Source: Streptococcus suis
GTDB lineage: Bacteria > Bacillota > Bacilli > Lactobacillales > Streptococcaceae
Assembly: GCA_022354845.1 (NCBI GenBank)
Contig: CP031970.1
Coordinates: 1,116,001 to 1,180,000, forward strand
DNA length: 64,000 bases
Direction: 5' to 3'
The notes beneath the pieces are model-generated. The model searched no databases and had not been told where the DNA came from. It saw nothing but the letters and a program-made list of their open reading frames with translations. Positions 60,120-64,000 of the stretch are shown here, piece by piece. Both the position numbers and the translations under genes were made by a program. How positions within the stretch are numbered: position 1 is the stretch's first letter; each line of letters starts with the position of its first letter.

Positions 60120-60121
60120 GA

Positions 60122-60895
60122 CTAGTCCCCCCCAGCTACCATAGACTTAATCGGCTCAAAGGTCTTACGGTGAATTGGCGTGATGCCTAGCTTGTTCAAA
60201 CCTTCCAAATGCTCTGACGTTCCATAACCAGCATTCTTAGCAAATCCGTAGCCTGAGAATTCCTTGTCATAATCCGCCATCATCTTGTCCCGCGTCACCT
60301 TGGCCACGATTGAGGCAGCTGCGATAGATAGGCTATTGGCATCTCCCTTGATGATAGAAGTTTGCGGTATGGAGGTATCCAACTTCATAGCATCTATTAA
60401 GAGATGTTCAGGCTCTTGGCTCAACTGCCCCAAAGCCTCCAGCATAGCTAACTTGGTCGCCTCGTAGATGTTGACCTGGTCGATGACAGCTGCATCTTTG
60501 ACGCCTACACCGACTGCTACAGCATGCTCAATTATTTCATTGTAAATTGCCTCGTGCTTGGACTTGGGGATTTTCTTGGAGTCGTTGAGGTAGCGGATTT
60601 TGCAGCCCTTGGGCAAGATAACCGCCGCTGCCACCACAGGACCTGCTAGAGGCCCCCGGCCGACTTCATCGATGCCAGCGATTAACTCCACCCCATTTTC
60701 ATAAAGGGCTTTTTCGTAACATAGCATAGCTTCTAAGCGAGCGTCTTCTGTTGCTTCTTTTTCCAACTCCTTTTGGCGTTTCTTGATGGCAGCCTGGATC
60801 CCTGTTCGATCATCCTGAGCTAAGTCCGCCCAGACAGGGCTGTCTAGATTGTCTACCTGAGCCAGCAGAGCAGTCACTTCCTTAATTGTTGCCAT
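60122..60895 (-). CDS. rnhB: Ribonuclease HII
   Basis: Removes ribonucleotides from DNA. 257 residues with a roughly 70-residue N-terminal extension and the catalytic DEVGRG motif ([14 protein letters not shown]), later Asp in LLIDAMKLD and DKMMADYD. Overlaps rbgA by 14 bp, the usual streptococcal pair. Confidence 0.97.
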   Translation of the reverse strand: MATIKEVTALLAQVDNLDSPVWADLAQDDRTGIQAAIKKRQKELEKEATEDARLEAMLCYEKALYENGVELIAGIDEVGRGPLAGPVVAAAVILPKGCKIRYLNDSKKIPKSKHEAIYNEIIEHAVAVGVGVKDAAVIDQVNIYEATKLAMLEALGQLSQEPEHLLIDAMKLDTSIPQTSIIKGDANSLSIAAASIVAKVTRDKMMADYDKEFSGYGFAKNAGYGTSEHLEGLNKLGITPIHRKTFEPIKSMVAGGD

Positions 60896-61733
60896 CTAAG
60901 TCACTCACCCTGTCTAATGTATAGGTTCCCAAACGCCCATCTCGAACGTCCTTGACAAAGAGGTTGTAAAAACGGTCATAATCATCACGGAAGCCCAATT
61001 TCTTGGTCCAGTCCATGATGAGTTCAGGCGTTTCCTGCTCCAAATCCATGCCTTTGAACCGCTCTTGTAGACGTTCTGGGTAGTTGGCCTTGAAATAGTC
61101 CAAACCAAAAATAGTTACTTCATCCATAGGCAAGAGCTGATCCTTAATGGCTCCTGTCAGAGCCAACTTAAGTCCAACTTCCTGGTCCTCAAACTTAGGC
61201 CAGAGAATACCTGGTGTATCAAGGATTTCAAGATCTTTATTGGACTTGAGCCACTGTTGACCTTTCGTCACACCTGGTTTGTTGCCGACAACGGCGATTT
61301 TCTTACCAGCCAGACGGTTCATCAGGGTGGACTTTCCAGCGTTTGGAATACCGATAATCATGGTACGCAGGGTTTCTTTTTGAATTCCTCTTTCTCGGAG
61401 GCGTTCAATCTTGTCTTTCATCAAACTCTTGGCTGCGTCGGTCACCTTTTTCACCGTCGCTTGCTCTTTTGAGTTGATGGCAAGGGTACGGATGCCCTGT
61501 TCTTCAAAGTAGCTCTGCCATTCTTTGGTACGAACGGGGTCTGCTAAATCGACCTTGTTTAGAATCATTAGCTTGGGCTTGTCACCAACAATCTTGGTCA
61601 GCATAGGATTTTGGCTGGATAGGGGCAAGCGGGCATCGACCAAAATAGTCACGAAATCAACGTGCTTGATGTTCTCCTGCACCTGCCTGCGAGCTTTTGA
61701 CATATGGCCCGGGAACCATTGAATAATTGCCAT
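60882..61733 (-). CDS. rbgA: Ribosome biogenesis GTPase A
   Basis: Circularly permuted GTPase needed for late 50S assembly. 283 residues: G4 (LNKVDLAD) precedes G1 ([14 protein letters not shown]) and G3 (DTPGILWP); a C-terminal RNA-binding domain follows. Also called ylqF. Starts rbgA-rnhB-ydcF. Confidence 0.96.
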   Translation of the reverse strand: MAIIQWFPGHMSKARRQVQENIKHVDFVTILVDARLPLSSQNPMLTKIVGDKPKLMILNKVDLADPVRTKEWQSYFEEQGIRTLAINSKEQATVKKVTDAAKSLMKDKIERLRERGIQKETLRTMIIGIPNAGKSTLMNRLAGKKIAVVGNKPGVTKGQQWLKSNKDLEILDTPGILWPKFEDQEVGLKLALTGAIKDQLLPMDEVTIFGLDYFKANYPERLQERFKGMDLEQETPELIMDWTKKLGFRDDYDRFYNLFVKDVRDGRLGTYTLDRVSDLDGNN

Positions 61734-61823
61734 GAGTGTATCATTCCTTTCGTAGCAAGGTTTTTTGTTTAAAAAACCTGTCTATTTTTTATTAGGCACC
61801 AAACAGGCACCAAGATTTTGTAT

Positions 61824-63331
61824 TCACCAAGTTAACCTATAACCAACAACATTTTGCTCCCCTTCTCTTAAATATGAAATATCAAATGACTTGTAATATT
61901 TTGATAAATCTTTCTTAAGCTTAGGAATTATATTTGCAGTTATATGCCTAGGTGTATAAGTTAGTTTTAGACCAAGTTTGTCTCTAAAAACATCTAAAGA
62001 AAATTCAATTATTTTTGAATCAAGATTATTTTCTATTTCATCATTTAATATTTTGGAATATTTGCTAGACCAAGATTTTAATGCTTCAAATCTAAAATTA
62101 TTCCTATCAATAAATTTATCTAAGGCTTTAATTGTTTGATTTTGAGATATTCCTTGACTATGAGTATACAACATAGTTGTTTCATAATTGGCATGCCCAA
62201 CACGTTCCATAATTTCTTTTATAGCAACTTTCATCCCCTCACTTTGTAAATAGGTAATATGCATATGCCTAAAGGATTGAGGGGTTACATGCTTTGTCCA
62301 TTTGAAACCGTATCTGTCTTCGCAGTTTTTAATAAGATCAGTTTCAACACGAGCCAGCACTTCTCTGAAAGAATACGAAGTTATTGGTGAACCGTATTCT
62401 GTTCTAAAAACACTCTCAGAGAATATAAATGATTTGCAAGGATTTTCAATCGCATAGAGGTCAAACCCTTCACTCCGTTGTATAGCTCTTAATATAGCAT
62501 CACAAGCCACTTAGGTAAAGCAACACCTCGATCAGCACTTATTGTTTTAGTTTCATCAAAGTAGAATTCTGAAACTTTCAAATCATAATATTGCAAAGCC
62601 TTAGCAATATGTAGTATAACTCTCTCAGCATCAAAATCTTCCTTTGTAAAAGCAGCTTCCCCGAATCGCAGTCCTGAAAATAGTAAAACTATAACCAAGT
62701 CATAGTAATTCGGGTTTCTTCTTTGACTTAGTGTTTCAAAGAAAGCTCTAATTTCATGAATTTCTAAAAACTTTTCTTCTCGTTTTTTCTTTGTTTCACG
62801 CTTTTTCTCAAGGGACGTTTCTAGCTTTATTACAGACATTGGTGAGAACTAAATAACATTATAAAGAACACCATGGATAAAAATTTTGTTACAAGTGCTT
62901 TTTATATGTATTATAGTAGATTGTGACGAATTATATTTCTCCATATAGGTAGTCAAACACTTTTTCAACATTAACGGTGTTAAACGTTAGAGTAAATAAT
63001 CAACACCAATAATTTCACCAAGACGTTCTATCACAAAAGCCTCTCTTTTTACTGTCTGAGGTTTTACTGATACTGACCAGGTTTCTAGCCAACTCATCTT
63101 TAACTCTCCGAATGTTCTTATCAACTGGGGATTAAATTGAGCTTCACTGCCATTAACTAATCTCTCAATTTTATCTTCGAGCTCGCGTTCTGCTTGTTTT
63201 CGAGCGCGACTCGTGTTTTTATGATAACTTACAACAGCTGTCTTCCCCTTGCCAGTTAGTGGATCCTTATATTTATCCACAACTTCGTATCGAGTAACTC
63301 CTTTTGAATTAGTTTTTGTTCTATAGAACAT
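61824..63331 (-). pseudogene. Broken tyrosine integrase next to rbgA
   Basis: Starts MFYRTKTNSKGVTRYEVVDK (63331) and ends its first frame at a stop after GVDYLL (62987). Degenerate sequence follows, then a core fragment (62839-62489; LRFGEAAFTKED, catalytic Arg region). After a frameshift comes a C-terminal fragment (62510-61824; PQSFRHMHITYLQSEG and ETTMLYTHS, with the nucleophilic Tyr). At least two lesions make it inactive. It is the remnant of a phage or ICE integration beside rbgA. Confidence 0.88.
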
Positions 63332-63605
63332 TTTCGTTTCCTTAAACTTGAAAAGAAAAATCAATCATAGAAATATAACCATTTTATATTATATCATGAT
63401 TCTCTTTATTTTACCGCCCTCTGCTTCCATCTTAAAATCTCCTCAAAGCCTTCCAGATTAATACTGCTTATTATCTCTCATTTCACCTAACCATCTATTC
63501 AGTGTATATTGATTCAGACCTTCCCATCTCCTCAATATAGCTTTTTTATCTGCTCACTCAGCTATACTATTCTCAACCGACACAAATTTAATTTTCATAA
63601 TAGTT
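63332..63605. other. Degenerate spacer between integrase and IS copy C
   Basis: No gene recognised; AT-rich with no clear coding frame. Confidence 0.5.
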
Positions 63606-64000
63606 TGACCTAGTCAAGCATTTTTGTAACACTAGTGTATAAAATTTCTTACGCTGCACGACATCGTGCAGCATAAGGTGTAAGTCCACCGTTTGCACGA
63701 TGTGGTCTTACGTGATTATATTTCCCATAAACGAATTCATAGAGCTTTTGGTCAAGAACGTCATTTGAATCAAACTTGTAGAGATAATAGAATTCGTGTT
63801 TGAGCGTATTGTAGAATCTTTCCATAACGGCATTGTCATATGGACAGCCTGCTTTGCTCATACTTTGTTGGACATAGTTTTTATCACAAAATTTATTGAA
63901 TTCTTTTGCGGTAAATTGACGCCCTTGATCAGAATGCAGGATAATTCCTTTTGCTGGTTTTCGACGTTCTAGTGCGATTTTCAAGGTTTCCTTTGCCAAT
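63606..64000 (-). mobile_element. IS3-family element, copy C (partial, leaves the window)
   Basis: Begins TGACCTAGTC like copies A and B and encodes the last 116 residues of OrfB. It differs from them at a few bases (for example GTGCAG for TTGCAG near 63667, and a Val for Ile codon at about 63760), so it is an older or separately acquired copy. Confidence 0.93.

Noticed and set aside
1..64000. CRISPR arrays, rRNA or tRNA genes
   Set aside because: I saw no regularly spaced repeats, no rRNA-like stretch and no convincing tRNA cloverleaf, though I could not run a dedicated search.

Overview
The window is chromosomal DNA of a low-GC streptococcus, most likely Streptococcus suis. The evidence is the pyrR-pyrB-carA-carB operon, cpsY-lspA-rluD, rexB-rexA and thiI with a cysteine desulfurase. 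Debris of Tn5252-type integrative elements and an rplL gene ending in the 15-bp site these elements use in S. suis point the same way. The species call is inference from gene content.

Layout. 1-17.3 kb is core genome, almost all on the minus strand: pcp end, an RsmJ-like methylase, the PyrR-attenuated pyrimidine operon, a Pr6Pr membrane protein, yjdM, rluD, lspA, cpsY, an integrase relic, rpmA, rplU, brnQ, thiI, cysteine desulfurase and a Ser/Thr-rich membrane protein. 17.3-33.7 kb is an AT-rich accessory island of ICE relics, bracketed by two oppositely oriented end fragments of one IS3-family element. 33.7-61.7 kb is core again: rexA, rexB, obgE, uvrC, an ABC exporter, ldcB, rplL, rplJ, topA, dprA, a sugar acetyltransferase, a CstR-type persulfide-response operon, hlyIII, ydcF, rnhB and rbgA. 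61.8-64 kb holds a broken integrase and a third, partial copy of the island's insertion sequence.

The island carries two separate peptide-natural-product (RiPP) loci. The first, 18.1-23.7 kb, is an epipeptide locus like yydFGHIJ of Bacillus subtilis: a radical SAM epimerase, an M50-like membrane protease, a precursor ending WYFVKSSKNRWIAGSAH, and an ABC ATPase/permease pair. It is headed by an 8-residue ORF, MWLLLLFL, divergent from an Rgg/RopB-family regulator. To my knowledge that peptide is identical to SIP, the leaderless pheromone that RopB senses in S. pyogenes, so the locus looks like a SIP/Rgg quorum-sensing circuit wired to epipeptide production. The second, 25.9-32.7 kb, is a class III lanthipeptide locus: a 30-residue precursor with an LLELQ leader motif and a Ser-x2-Ser-x2-Cys core, a three-domain LanKC synthetase, an ArsR-like regulator and an ABC exporter.

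Both loci are broken by identical 1,263-bp copies of one IS3-family element, in yydH and in lanKC. Removing each copy plus a 3-bp target duplication restores an open reading frame exactly. The epimerase gene also has an in-frame TGA. Pheromone, regulator, both precursors and both ABC transporters remain open. The strain may therefore keep sensing and self-protection while having lost production.
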